DNA from: Legionella shakespearei DSM 23087
GTDB lineage: Bacteria > Pseudomonadota > Gammaproteobacteria > Legionellales > Legionellaceae
DNA: 64,000 nucleotides
Reading direction: 5' to 3'
Assembly (NCBI RefSeq): GCF_000373765.1
Contig: NZ_KB892426.1
Location: forward strand, 1-64,000
The translations under genes were made by a program, and so were the position numbers. The notes beneath the pieces were generated by a model. It searched no databases and was not told the DNA's origin. It worked only from the letters and a program-made list of their open reading frames with translations. Below, piece after piece: positions 27,523 to 36,336 of this stretch (positions are counted from its first letter, which is position 1; every line of letters starts with the position of its first letter).

Positions 27523-27732
27523 ATGAAAAAATCAACAATGGCAGTAGCTGCACTGTTAACAGCATTATCATCTGCTCCAATGGTTTCTGTGGCATATGCG
27601 GATGATTCTTCTGCTCCTGCAGTTTCTGGATGCCAAGGCAACAAAGGCTGTGCTGGTTGTAATGGATGCAAAGGATGCAATGGTTGTAAAGGTTGCGGCG
27701 GCTGCACTGGTAGCTCTTGCAGTGGTGATTAA
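27523..27732 (+). CDS. Exported Cys-Gly repeat peptide
   Basis: A 69-aa product with a clear signal peptide (MKKSTMAVAALLTALSSAP..., cleavage probably after AYA). The mature part of about 40 residues is nearly all Gly, Cys, Asn and Lys, in tandem three-residue steps of the type GCxGCNGCKGC, nine cysteines in all. AAGGAA precedes the start. The composition resembles metal-binding exported peptides. Some such peptides are precursors modified by DUF692-type iron oxidases, but no DUF692 gene is adjacent. The next gene encodes a His-rich protein of unknown function. Confidence 0.8.
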   Translation: MKKSTMAVAALLTALSSAPMVSVAYADDSSAPAVSGCQGNKGCAGCNGCKGCNGCKGCGGCTGSSCSGD

Positions 27733-27820
27733 TAATCAGAGCATGTTGTCTCTGGCTTAAATAGCAAATGACAACAACTCTGGTTAAGAGTCGGGGTCTG
27801 TTGATATTCTGGCTTCAGCT

Positions 27821-27845
27821 GGTCTGTTAACAGACCCTGTTTTTA
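27821..27845 (+). terminator. Likely intrinsic terminator after the Cys-Gly peptide gene
   Basis: GGTCTG-TTAA-CAGACC followed by CTGTTTTTA. A longer alternative pairing uses GGGTCTGTT at about 27794. It lies 28 bp before the next start, so it may attenuate rather than separate the two genes. Confidence 0.6.
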
Positions 27846-27872
27846 TACCTCTTCTTATATATGTAGCTAATT

Positions 27873-28586
27873 ATGTCAATGGATTCAGACTTTGTTTTAC
27901 CCAGGCTTAGTAAATGGCGACAGAAAGTATTTTTGACCCACGCGACTCAAGTGTTGGAAGCTCAGCAACAGATGAGTACTCAAGAAGGTGGAAATATACT
28001 TCATTACACACTGAGAGATATCCCCCAGCATGAACGTTTTAGTCATTATCCCAAAGGGGATCGCATAGATAAAAGCACAGGATCCCAGTATTTTTATCAT
28101 TGCCACAGGGAAAATCTGGAAAGCACAGAACACGGCCATTTTCACTGTTTTATGCGTTACAAACAAATTCCAAAACGAATAAAACCCGCTGACTTACCTG
28201 ATTGGGATAAATATATAGAAAACCCCATGACCCATTTGATCGCCATTGGAATGAACCAGTTTGGACAGCCTATACGCTTGTTTACCGTGAACCGTTGGGT
28301 TACTTCCGAAATATGGTATGACGCGCAACATGCTCCTTATTTTTTGAAACGATATAACATGACCCTGACCGATGATCCTTATTGGCAGGTACTTGATAAA
28401 TGGGTGGAAGGGCTTCTCCGCTTGTTTTCCCCACAGATATGCTGGCTTCATCAGGAACGTGACAAACGAATGAAGGCTTATCAGGAAAAAAATCCTGACG
28501 CCAATCCATTTATCGATCACGATATTGAAGAGTTGTCTGAAATTGAGATTGATTTGAAAAAGCAAATTGAATGGGTGATCAGTTAG
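27873..28586 (+). CDS. Uncharacterised protein with a His/Cys cluster
   Basis: A 237-aa protein with no signal peptide or membrane segment. The striking part is at about residues 70-100: YFYHCHRENLESTEHGHFHC then FMRYK, with five His and two Cys in a compact block followed by a conserved-looking HLIAIGMNQFGQP. This looks like a metal site, but I cannot name the family with confidence. A second in-frame ATG lies at 27879; neither start has a strong ribosome-binding site. It follows the Cys-Gly peptide gene by 140 bp on the same strand. A functional link between the two is inference. Confidence 0.7.
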   Translation: MSMDSDFVLPRLSKWRQKVFLTHATQVLEAQQQMSTQEGGNILHYTLRDIPQHERFSHYPKGDRIDKSTGSQYFYHCHRENLESTEHGHFHCFMRYKQIPKRIKPADLPDWDKYIENPMTHLIAIGMNQFGQPIRLFTVNRWVTSEIWYDAQHAPYFLKRYNMTLTDDPYWQVLDKWVEGLLRLFSPQICWLHQERDKRMKAYQEKNPDANPFIDHDIEELSEIEIDLKKQIEWVIS

Positions 28587-28657
28587 TTTTATTTTTTAAT
28601 TGCTAAATTACAGCATTACCCGATACAATACACGCAGATTCCGAAATACCAAGATTC

Positions 28658-28688
28658 GTAGCCCGTATTAGCGAAGCGTAATGCGGGA
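28658..28688. repeat. Family D half copy
   Basis: GTAGCCCGTATTAGCGAAGC followed by GTAATGCGGGA, one compact hairpin. It lies in the 234-bp gap before purL; nothing else is evident there. Confidence 0.8.
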
Positions 28689-28820
28689 ACATTAACTCAA
28701 TACTTGTATAGAAATTACACGTCACTTGAGTTAATACGTTTTATATAGAAAAAAAGTTAATTGGGCGAATGATTTTACCAATCATTCATAAGTTACCACC
28801 TTTTCTTATTTAAGGGATTC

Positions 28821-31163
28821 ATGGAAACGCTGTCTGAAACACTCGATTTTTCAGCTTTATCTCGCGAAAAAATTGAGCACCTGCTCCGCCATCATAATCT
28901 GAGCCTTTCTGTTGATGAGGCTTTAACTATCCAAAATGACTTTCTCAAACGCCCCCCAACCCATGCTGAATGTGTCCTCTGGTCAATTCAAGGTTCAGAA
29001 CATTGTTCTTATAAAAGCAGCAGAGTGCATTTAAAGCAATTTATTACGGATGGTCCTGAGGTCATTCTTGGCGCAAAAGAAGATGCTGGAATTGTTGCTG
29101 TGGCTAAAGACAACCAAGGCCATCGTTACGGAATCATTGTCAGTCATGAATCACATAACCACCCCTCGCAAATTGTTCCTTATGAAGGAGCTGCGACCGG
29201 TGTAGGCGGTAATGTGCGGGACGTATGCTGCATGGGCGGTGAAGTAATTGCTGTGGCTGACAGCTTACGTTTTGGCGATATCAAACGCTCACACACGCAC
29301 TGGATTCAGGAAGGTGTCGTTGCAGGTATCGCGGGTTACGGTAATCCTCTGGGTATTCCCAATATTGCGGGCGATGTTTATTACGATTCAGGTTACAACG
29401 AAAACTGTCTGGTTACCGTAGTCACTTTAGGCGTTGTCAGGGAAGATCATATCATTCATTCCTATGCTCCCAAAAATGCAGAGGACTATGTGTATATTCT
29501 CGTTGGCAAACCTACTGACAACAGTGGATTTGGTGGTGCCAGTTTCGCCTCAACTACTTTGGAAGAAGAGTCAAAGGAACGAAATAAAGGGGCGGTACAA
29601 GAACCCAATGCTTTTTTACAACGCCACGTGCTCAAAGCCAACTATGCACTTTTTGAGCTCTTGAGAGAAAGAAATCTAATCGATAAGGTTGGTTTTAAGG
29701 ATTTGGGTGCTGGTGGTGTGGCCTGTGCCAGTATCGAACTCGCCGAAGCAGGTGGCCATTACGGCGCTGAAATTGATTTGGAAAAAGTGCCGGTGGGTAT
29801 GGCTGATTTGCTGCCATCGGTTATCCTTTGTTCTGAAACACAAGAGCGTTTCATGTGGGTTGTCCCACCTGATTTGGTAGAGACTATTTTAAATCATTAC
29901 AATGAAACCTTTGCATTGTCTAAGGTCTCTGAAGGTGCCCGTGCTGCTGTGATCGGAACAATTCGCACTGATGGCATGTATGTTGTGAATTATAAAGGGA
30001 AAGAGTTAGTCCGCGCCAAAGTAACTGATGTGACAAAAGGCATAGTCTATAACAGGCCTTACACCAGTAAAACGCAGAACAATGCGGAACCTGAATTACC
30101 TGCAGTTGGCGATTTTAACCAACTGTTGCTGACTCTTTTGGCGCATGAAAACATTGCCTCCAAAGCCCCCATATTTGAAACCTATGACAAGCAAGTACAA
30201 GGCCGTACTCATATAGAAGCCGGTTGGGCTGATGCTGGCGTCATGCAACCCTTTAATGAAGACAAATATCCTGAAGAAATCCGTAAAACAGGGATTGCCT
30301 TATCTTTGGATCAAAATCCTCGCTACAATAAAATTGATGCCTATTGGGGGGCTGTGAATGCTGTAGTCGAATCGGTGCGTAACATTACTGCAGTAGGTGC
30401 CAATCCGGTAGCCTTAACCGATTGCCTCTGTTTCGGTAATCCTGAAAAACCTGAGCAGATGGGCGAGTTTGTTGATTCAGTGCGCGGTATTATCGATGCC
30501 TGTGCCGCAATCAAATTAAAAAATCATCCTGAAGCCACTTTGCCCGTAATTGCAGGGAATGTGTCTCTCTATAATGAATCTGTAAAAGGCTCTATTCCGC
30601 CAAGTCCCATGATCAGTTGTCTGGGTGCTTTGCCTGATGTCGAGCGTTCCGTTACTTATGCCCTTAAGCAAAGTGACAGTCTGTTAATGATGGTTGGTGA
30701 GCGCAAAGATGAATGTGGTGGAAGCGTATATTACCAATTGTTTGATGCTTTAGGCGCGAACGTGCCAAAACCTGATCTCCATACGATCAATAGCGAAGTG
30801 CAGGCAGTAGCCTCGGCCATTCAACAAGGTTTAGTCCTGTCGGCACATGATATTTCTGAAGGGGGTATTGCTGTTGCCCTGGCAGAAATGAGCTTTAAAA
30901 ATGCGATTGGTTTTAAGGTGGAGATACCAGGCAATCTGTCTGTGGATAAACTCTTATTCAGCGAATCGGGTGGTTTTATTCTGGAAGCAGATAAGAAAAA
31001 CAGCGCTGCTCTTGAGCGCTTGTTCAGCCAATATCAGGTGACATGTACCACTATTGGCATGACCACAACAGAACCTGTTTTGCAAATCAATTCCTGTATT
31101 AATCTGGCAGTGAGTAAAGCCCAATGGGCATGGGAACAAGGCTTAAGAGAGAGACTACTATAA
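28821..31163 (+). CDS. purL: Phosphoribosylformylglycinamidine synthase, PurL subunit (small type)
   Basis: PurL makes FGAM from FGAR using ATP and ammonia. The 780-aa size and missing glutaminase domain mark the multi-subunit type, unlike the 1300-aa enzyme of E. coli. Visible motifs are SEHCSYKSSR near the start, SHESHNHPSQIVPYEGAATG, and two AIRS-like halves with DLGAGGVACASIELAEAGG and LSAHDISEGGIAVALAEM. It should need PurQ and PurS as partners. The stop overlaps the purM start (TAATG), opening a tightly coupled four-gene run. Confidence 0.97.
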   Translation: METLSETLDFSALSREKIEHLLRHHNLSLSVDEALTIQNDFLKRPPTHAECVLWSIQGSEHCSYKSSRVHLKQFITDGPEVILGAKEDAGIVAVAKDNQGHRYGIIVSHESHNHPSQIVPYEGAATGVGGNVRDVCCMGGEVIAVADSLRFGDIKRSHTHWIQEGVVAGIAGYGNPLGIPNIAGDVYYDSGYNENCLVTVVTLGVVREDHIIHSYAPKNAEDYVYILVGKPTDNSGFGGASFASTTLEEESKERNKGAVQEPNAFLQRHVLKANYALFELLRERNLIDKVGFKDLGAGGVACASIELAEAGGHYGAEIDLEKVPVGMADLLPSVILCSETQERFMWVVPPDLVETILNHYNETFALSKVSEGARAAVIGTIRTDGMYVVNYKGKELVRAKVTDVTKGIVYNRPYTSKTQNNAEPELPAVGDFNQLLLTLLAHENIASKAPIFETYDKQVQGRTHIEAGWADAGVMQPFNEDKYPEEIRKTGIALSLDQNPRYNKIDAYWGAVNAVVESVRNITAVGANPVALTDCLCFGNPEKPEQMGEFVDSVRGIIDACAAIKLKNHPEATLPVIAGNVSLYNESVKGSIPPSPMISCLGALPDVERSVTYALKQSDSLLMMVGERKDECGGSVYYQLFDALGANVPKPDLHTINSEVQAVASAIQQGLVLSAHDISEGGIAVALAEMSFKNAIGFKVEIPGNLSVDKLLFSESGGFILEADKKNSAALERLFSQYQVTCTTIGMTTTEPVLQINSCINLAVSKAQWAWEQGLRERLL

Positions 31164-32206
31164 TGGCAACCATCAGTTACAAGACAGCAGGTGTTGATAT
31201 TGAGGCGGGCAATGAAGCTGTGCGACGGATCAAGCGTAACGTAGAACAAACCTTTTCTCCCCAGGTATTAACCGGTATTGGCAGCTTTGGAGCCATGTAC
31301 GATTTGAAACCCTTGATGGAACAATATCAACACCCCGTTATGGTGCAAAGTATTGATGGGGTAGGAACCAAAATGATAGTGGCACGTATGATGCAAAAAT
31401 TTGATACCATAGGTATTGATTTGGTCAGTGCGACAACGAACGACATCATTGTTCTGGGTGCCAGACCACTTACCTTGCTGGATTATATTGCGACTGATCG
31501 TTTAAAGCCGGAAAATATAGAAGAAATTATTATCGGCATGAGTAAGGCCTGTCTTGAAAATGGGATTTCCCTGGTTGGTGGTGAAACGGCTGAAATGCCA
31601 GATACTTATTTGCACGGTGAACACGATCTGGTTGGGGTGATCACGGGCGTGGTTGAAAAAGAAAAGGCTATATTAGGAAAGGACATAGTGCCTGGCGATG
31701 TGGTTGTTGCATTTCCTTCCAGCGGACTGCATACCAACGGCTATTCTCTGGCGCGAAAACTGTTTTTTGACGTAGGCGGTTATACGGTTGATTCCAGAAT
31801 AGCTGATTTGGATCAGACCGTTGGTGAGACCTTACTGGCTCCGCATATTAACTATACCCAGCCTATACTGCATATGCTCGACTTGAATATACCTGTTAAA
31901 GGCATGGCTCATATCAGTGGCGGTGGCGTGTTGGAAAATATTCCCAGAATCTTACCTGATGGCTGTGGTGTGGAAATTTATAAGAACAATTGTCCTGAAC
32001 TACCGGTATTTGATGTTTTATCTGCATTGGGACAACTCGATGATCAGGAATCGTATCGTACCTTTAATATGGGAATAGGCCTAATCATGGTGGTAGCGCC
32101 CGATGTGATTGCAACAATGAGGGAAGCCTTAAAAAATTACCCTGCATTTCCTCTTTACCAGATAGGAAGCGTGGTGCCCGGTAAATCTGAAGTGAGATTA
32201 TTCTAA
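31163..32206 (+). CDS. purM: Phosphoribosylformylglycinamidine cyclo-ligase PurM
   Basis: PurM closes the imidazole ring to give AIR. The 347-aa protein (E. coli 345) shows SIDGVGTKMIVARMM, GETAEMPDTY, VVAFPSSGLHTNGYSLAR and HISGGGVLENIPRILP. The start at 31163 overlaps the purL stop by one base; a longer frame from 31124 would read out of purL. Its own stop overlaps the purQ start in the same way (TAATG). Confidence 0.97.
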   Translation: MATISYKTAGVDIEAGNEAVRRIKRNVEQTFSPQVLTGIGSFGAMYDLKPLMEQYQHPVMVQSIDGVGTKMIVARMMQKFDTIGIDLVSATTNDIIVLGARPLTLLDYIATDRLKPENIEEIIIGMSKACLENGISLVGGETAEMPDTYLHGEHDLVGVITGVVEKEKAILGKDIVPGDVVVAFPSSGLHTNGYSLARKLFFDVGGYTVDSRIADLDQTVGETLLAPHINYTQPILHMLDLNIPVKGMAHISGGGVLENIPRILPDGCGVEIYKNNCPELPVFDVLSALGQLDDQESYRTFNMGIGLIMVVAPDVIATMREALKNYPAFPLYQIGSVVPGKSEVRLF

Positions 32207-33465
32207 TGAACATTGCCATAGTCCAGTTTCCAGGTTCTAACTGTGAGCGTGAAACCATGCTGGCAGTGAAAAGGGCGGGTATGAATCCCGTTGCTTTTCT
32301 CTGGAATGAACCCCACAGCACCCTGCGAGACATGGATGGTTACGTTATCGTAGGTGGCTTTTCTTACGAAGACCGCTCACGGGCGGGAATTATTGCGGCT
32401 CTTGATCCGGTCATGCGCGAAATTGCCTTGCAAAGCGAACAGGGAAAACCCGTATTGGGTATTTGCAATGGCGCACAGATTCTGGTTGAAACAGGCCTGG
32501 TTCCGGGCTTGAAAAACAATCAATTGGGCATGGCGCTTACCGATAACAAACGCATGGTTGATGGTAAAATTCTGGGAACAGGCTTTTACAACAGCTGGAT
32601 TCACATGCGTCCTTGTGACAGGGTGAAAACTAATGCCTTCACTCGCTATCTGACTAAAGAGTCTATACTTCATGTTCCGGTAGCTCATGCTGAAGGCCGA
32701 TTTGTAATGCCAGCAGAATTATTAAGTGAAGTCGAAGCAGAAGGTTTAAACGTATTTCAATACTGCGATGAGAGCGGAAACATTATAGATAATTTCCCGA
32801 TAAATCCGAACGGTTCCTTGCTTAATACGGCTGCAATAATGAATAAGTCAGGTAACGTCATGGCTATGATGCCTCATCCTGAGCGCACTTTGGCGGGTGA
32901 CCCCATTTTTCATTCCATGCGGGATTATATTCTGGAAAAGAAAGAATACAGGCCACAGCATTTATCCTATACACCGACTTCTGGCAACAGTGAAGCGTAC
33001 CGTAAAAAAGCAGGAACGCATGAACTTTTGGTGAAACTGGTGATAACTGACAATCAGGCCTTGACGGTGCAAAATACCTTAAGGCAAAACGGTATTTCGG
33101 TACGGGTCAGCCGACTGACGCATTGGCAAATTGATTGTGATTCGCCAGAGCTTATAGAACAAATAAAAAAGACGGGTGTTTTGTTCAATGAACGTAAAGA
33201 ATACCTGGTTCCTCCAGAAGAGGTGCACAAGACTTATTCACTAGCTTATTTGGTACAATCCCGGGAAGATTTACTGGGACAGCAAAAGATGCAAATGCTG
33301 GAAGATCACTTTGCAATAACCGGTTTAAAAAACATACAGCACGGTGTGGTATGGCTTTTTGAATCTGATGAAGCAGACCAGGCGGATTTTAAAGAGACTC
33401 TTTTAAAAACCAATATATTTTTTAACCAACATGCGCATGAATGCTATGAATATAAAAACTCCTGA
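32206..33465 (+). CDS. purQ: PurQ glutaminase fused to PurS-like domains
   Basis: Residues 1 to about 255 are the class I glutamine amidotransferase PurQ: NIAIVQFPGSNCERE, GICNGAQILVETGL with the nucleophile Cys, and MMPHPERTLAGDP with the His/Glu pair. Free-standing PurQ is about 225-230 aa, but this protein has 419. The extra 150 residues hold two segments that resemble PurS. One is at about 270-335 (HELLVKLVITDNQALTVQNT then RQNGISVRVSRLTHWQID). The other is at about 343-415 (LVQSREDLLGQQKMQMLEDH then GLKNIQHGVVWLF). PurS bridges PurL and PurQ in small-type FGAM synthases and no separate purS is seen here, so a fused PurS explains the length. The end overlaps the purC start. Confidence 0.9.
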   Translation: MNIAIVQFPGSNCERETMLAVKRAGMNPVAFLWNEPHSTLRDMDGYVIVGGFSYEDRSRAGIIAALDPVMREIALQSEQGKPVLGICNGAQILVETGLVPGLKNNQLGMALTDNKRMVDGKILGTGFYNSWIHMRPCDRVKTNAFTRYLTKESILHVPVAHAEGRFVMPAELLSEVEAEGLNVFQYCDESGNIIDNFPINPNGSLLNTAAIMNKSGNVMAMMPHPERTLAGDPIFHSMRDYILEKKEYRPQHLSYTPTSGNSEAYRKKAGTHELLVKLVITDNQALTVQNTLRQNGISVRVSRLTHWQIDCDSPELIEQIKKTGVLFNERKEYLVPPEEVHKTYSLAYLVQSREDLLGQQKMQMLEDHFAITGLKNIQHGVVWLFESDEADQADFKETLLKTNIFFNQHAHECYEYKNS

Positions 33466-34426
33466 TTTAAATGCAATAACCGCGGCTCTCCCGTTTTGTC
33501 TGACTGAAACGAATTTTGACTTTGGTAAACGGTACAAAGGAAAGGTTCGTGATACTTATGATTTGGGTGATAAATTAATTCTGGTGACTACCGACAGGCA
33601 AAGTGCTTTTGACAGGCTATTGGCTTCAGTTCCCTATAAAGGCCAGGTCTTGAATTTAACTTCAGTCTGGTGGTTTAAGAATACAGAATCCATAGTACCC
33701 AATCATTTGATTGCAGTGCCTGATCCCAACGTGGTCATTGCCAAAAAATGTAAGGTCTTTCCTATAGAGTTTGTGGTGCGAGGATACATTTCTGGCACTA
33801 CCAGTACTTCCTTATGGACTCAATATCAAAAAGGGGTACGTGACTATTGTGGTTTGTCTTTCCCGGAGGGGTTAAAGAAAAACCAACAATTACCAGAGCC
33901 TATACTGACGCCTACGACTAAAGAAACCGAGCATGATCGTCCTATTAGCCCTAAAGAAATTGTCTCTGAAGGCTGGATGACTCAGGCAGACTGGGATGAA
34001 GCGAGTGAACTGGCACTGAAGTTATTTCGCTATGGTATGGAAGTGGCTGCCAGGCATGGTCTGATTCTGGTGGATACCAAATACGAATTTGGCCGCGATG
34101 CTAATGGCCGTATTGTCCTGGTCGATGAGATTCATACTCCAGACTCCAGCCGTTACTGGCTGGCCGCTGGCTATCAGGAACGCTTTGATGCAGGCAAGGA
34201 ACCAGAGAACATTGACAAAGAGTTTTTACGTTTATGGTTTGTGGACCATTGCGATCCTTATAATGATAAAGTGCTGCCCCAGGCTCCAGATGAACTGATT
34301 GTAACCCTGGCTTCGCGCTACATTCAGCTTTATCAGACAATAACTAAAGAACCCTTTGTTTATGAGGATAAGCCAGGTCCTGTAAATCAGCGGATAATGA
34401 ATAATATTGAACAATGGTTGAGGTAA
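33446..34426 (+). CDS. purC: SAICAR synthase PurC
   Basis: PurC joins aspartate to CAIR. The 326-aa enzyme is longer than E. coli PurC (237) and closer in length to the yeast Ade1 form. Motifs are KRYKGKVRDTYDLGDKLILV, TTDRQSAFDR, VVRGYISGTTSTS, LTPTTKETEHDRPIS and VDEIHTPDSSRYW. Possible starts at 33431, 33437 and 33446 all lie inside the purQ end; I take the last because the homologous region begins soon after. Overlap with purQ is about 20 bp, so translation is coupled. Confidence 0.95.
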   Translation: MNIKTPDLNAITAALPFCLTETNFDFGKRYKGKVRDTYDLGDKLILVTTDRQSAFDRLLASVPYKGQVLNLTSVWWFKNTESIVPNHLIAVPDPNVVIAKKCKVFPIEFVVRGYISGTTSTSLWTQYQKGVRDYCGLSFPEGLKKNQQLPEPILTPTTKETEHDRPISPKEIVSEGWMTQADWDEASELALKLFRYGMEVAARHGLILVDTKYEFGRDANGRIVLVDEIHTPDSSRYWLAAGYQERFDAGKEPENIDKEFLRLWFVDHCDPYNDKVLPQAPDELIVTLASRYIQLYQTITKEPFVYEDKPGPVNQRIMNNIEQWLR

Positions 34427-34489
34427 GACTTCTGCTGTTCCGCGGACAAGCTGCGGGAGGCGGAGGATCGCTGTCAGGGAGAGGGCAAA

Positions 34490-34782
34490 GATCGATGCTG
34501 TCCCTCTCCCCAACCCTCTCCCGCGATAGGAAACTGATTATTACACTAATCCCTTTCGCGGGCGAGGGGGCTGAACTGTGCAACATTTGAGATGCTGTGT
34601 TTTAACCAGACACTGGAACGATGCTGTTCCTTGGCGCGAGAGGGGAAGAGTGGTACTAAATTTCATATGTTAAGTTTGCACTTATCAGTGGAACAGTGCA
34701 GTTCCCTCGCCCGCGAAAGGAATTAGTGTAAAAAGCTGACGGTGAGCGCGGGAGAGGGTTAGGGAGAGGGCAAACATCGATA
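34490..34782. repeat. Family H large inverted repeat between purC and purF
   Basis: Left segments ATCGATGCTGTCCCTCTCCC, CAACCCTCTCCCGCG and TACACTAATCCCTTTCGCGG are mirrored on the right by CCGCGAAAGGAATTAGTGTA, CGCGGGAGAGGGTTAGGGAG and GGGCAAACATCGAT. The whole is about 290 bp with a centre of about 130 bp. It occupies most of the gap between the purLMQC and purFDN runs. Confidence 0.88.
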
Positions 34783-34836
34783 CCCACTCGGCCTACATTA
34801 TAATATCAAATCATTGCGTCCAGGAGAAAACACCTT

Positions 34837-36336
34837 ATGTGTGGCATTGTCGGTATTTACAGTCATGAACCCGTTGCTGCTGAACTCTATGACAGTCTGA
34901 TTCATTTACAACATCGGGGACAGGACGCTTGTGGTATTTTAACCTGTGATGATCGTTTCTATCCCAAGCACGGCATGGGGCTGGTGAGAGAATCTATCTT
35001 TGCTGATGATATTGCACGCCTGAAAGGAAATGTGGGCATTGCTCATGCACGATACCCAACCGCAGGCGGCTACAGTCAGGCAGACATCCAGCCTTTGTGG
35101 ATAGGTAGCCCCCGAGGAATTTCCCTGGCGCATAACGGCAACCTGGTGAATTACCCAGAACTCGTTGCAGAAATTTGCGGTAAACAACACCGGCATTTGA
35201 ATTCCTCACTGGATTCAGAAGCGCTTTTGCTTCTTTTGGCTGACAATCTGGCCGTTGGTTCCTATTCTGATACCGATGACGAGCAATTTTTTAATGTGCT
35301 ATGTAATGCGGTAAATACCATTTATGACCGTGTCGAGGGTTCTTACTCAGTAGTCAGCGTCGTTATAGGAAAAGGCCTGGTTGCGTTCAGAGATCCCCAC
35401 GGTATCCGTCCTTTAGTCTGGGGCGAACGAGTCCGCGAAGACGGCAGCATAGATTATATCTTCGCCTCAGAGACCACATCATTTTATGCATTGGGCTTTG
35501 AACCTAAAGGCGATCTGAAAGCGGGCGAAGTCGCTTATGTGAATAAAGAAGGCAAATTATTCCGCAGAGTACTGACGAACAAAGAATTCACCCCTTGCAT
35601 TTTTGAATACGTTTATTTTGCGCGACCCGATGCAACTCTTGATGACGTCAGCGTATACCGGGCGCGATTACGCATGGGGCAAAATCTGGCCAAAACCTGG
35701 AAGGAACACTATCCTGATGTCTTGCCTGACGTAGTGATTCCCGCACCATTCACAGCAAATACAGCCGCTTTGGCTTTTGCTAATGAACTGGGTATCCGTT
35801 ATTCGGAAGGCCTCTATAAAAACCCTTTTATTGGCCGTACTTTTATCATGCCCAATCAGGAAGCACGATCCCGTCAGGTACGTTATAAATTAACGCCGCA
35901 AAAAACAGAAATAAATAATAAGAAAGTACTGATAGTCGATGACAGTATTGTAAGAGGGACCACCTCTCGCGAGATCGTTAAAATGATCCGCGAATTTGGT
36001 GCTTTAGAAATTTATTTTGTTTCTACTTGCCCACCTATTAAAAATCCCTGTTTTTACGGTATTGATATTCCTTCCCGCAAGAAACTGATTGCAGCCCACA
36101 TGAATGAAGAGGAAATCCGTGACTTTTTGGGGGTAGATAAATTATTGTATCAAACCCAGGAAAACCTGGTCGAAGCAGTCACTCGTAAAGGAACACATCA
36201 TATGGAAAAGCCCTGTATGGCCTGTATGGATGGCCGTTATATTTGCGGTCAAATCACCGAAGAAAAAATAAAAGCACTGGAGAAAAAAAGAGTCAGCGAA
36301 AATGGCTCTGACAGAGAAATTGGAGAGCTTTCCTGA
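34837..36336 (+). CDS. purF: Amidophosphoribosyltransferase PurF
   Basis: PurF commits PRPP and glutamine to purine synthesis. The 499-aa protein starts MCGIVGIYSHEP, so Cys2 becomes the N-terminal nucleophile after Met removal. LQHRGQDACGI, LAHNGNLVNY and RDPHGIRPL belong to the glutaminase half. VLIVDDSIVRGTTSREIV is the PRPP-binding loop of the transferase half. CAGGAG lies upstream of the start. The stop overlaps purD (TGATG). The family H repeat sits immediately upstream, so any purF promoter must lie in the roughly 55 bp between the repeat and the start, or inside the repeat. Confidence 0.97.
   Translation: MCGIVGIYSHEPVAAELYDSLIHLQHRGQDACGILTCDDRFYPKHGMGLVRESIFADDIARLKGNVGIAHARYPTAGGYSQADIQPLWIGSPRGISLAHNGNLVNYPELVAEICGKQHRHLNSSLDSEALLLLLADNLAVGSYSDTDDEQFFNVLCNAVNTIYDRVEGSYSVVSVVIGKGLVAFRDPHGIRPLVWGERVREDGSIDYIFASETTSFYALGFEPKGDLKAGEVAYVNKEGKLFRRVLTNKEFTPCIFEYVYFARPDATLDDVSVYRARLRMGQNLAKTWKEHYPDVLPDVVIPAPFTANTAALAFANELGIRYSEGLYKNPFIGRTFIMPNQEARSRQVRYKLTPQKTEINNKKVLIVDDSIVRGTTSREIVKMIREFGALEIYFVSTCPPIKNPCFYGIDIPSRKKLIAAHMNEEEIRDFLGVDKLLYQTQENLVEAVTRKGTHHMEKPCMACMDGRYICGQITEEKIKALEKKRVSENGSDREIGELS

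Noticed and set aside
27507-27707. 66-codon minus-strand frame rich in Pro and Leu
   Set aside because: Antisense of the Cys-Gly peptide gene; the repeats HPLQP are the complement of the GC-rich repeats.
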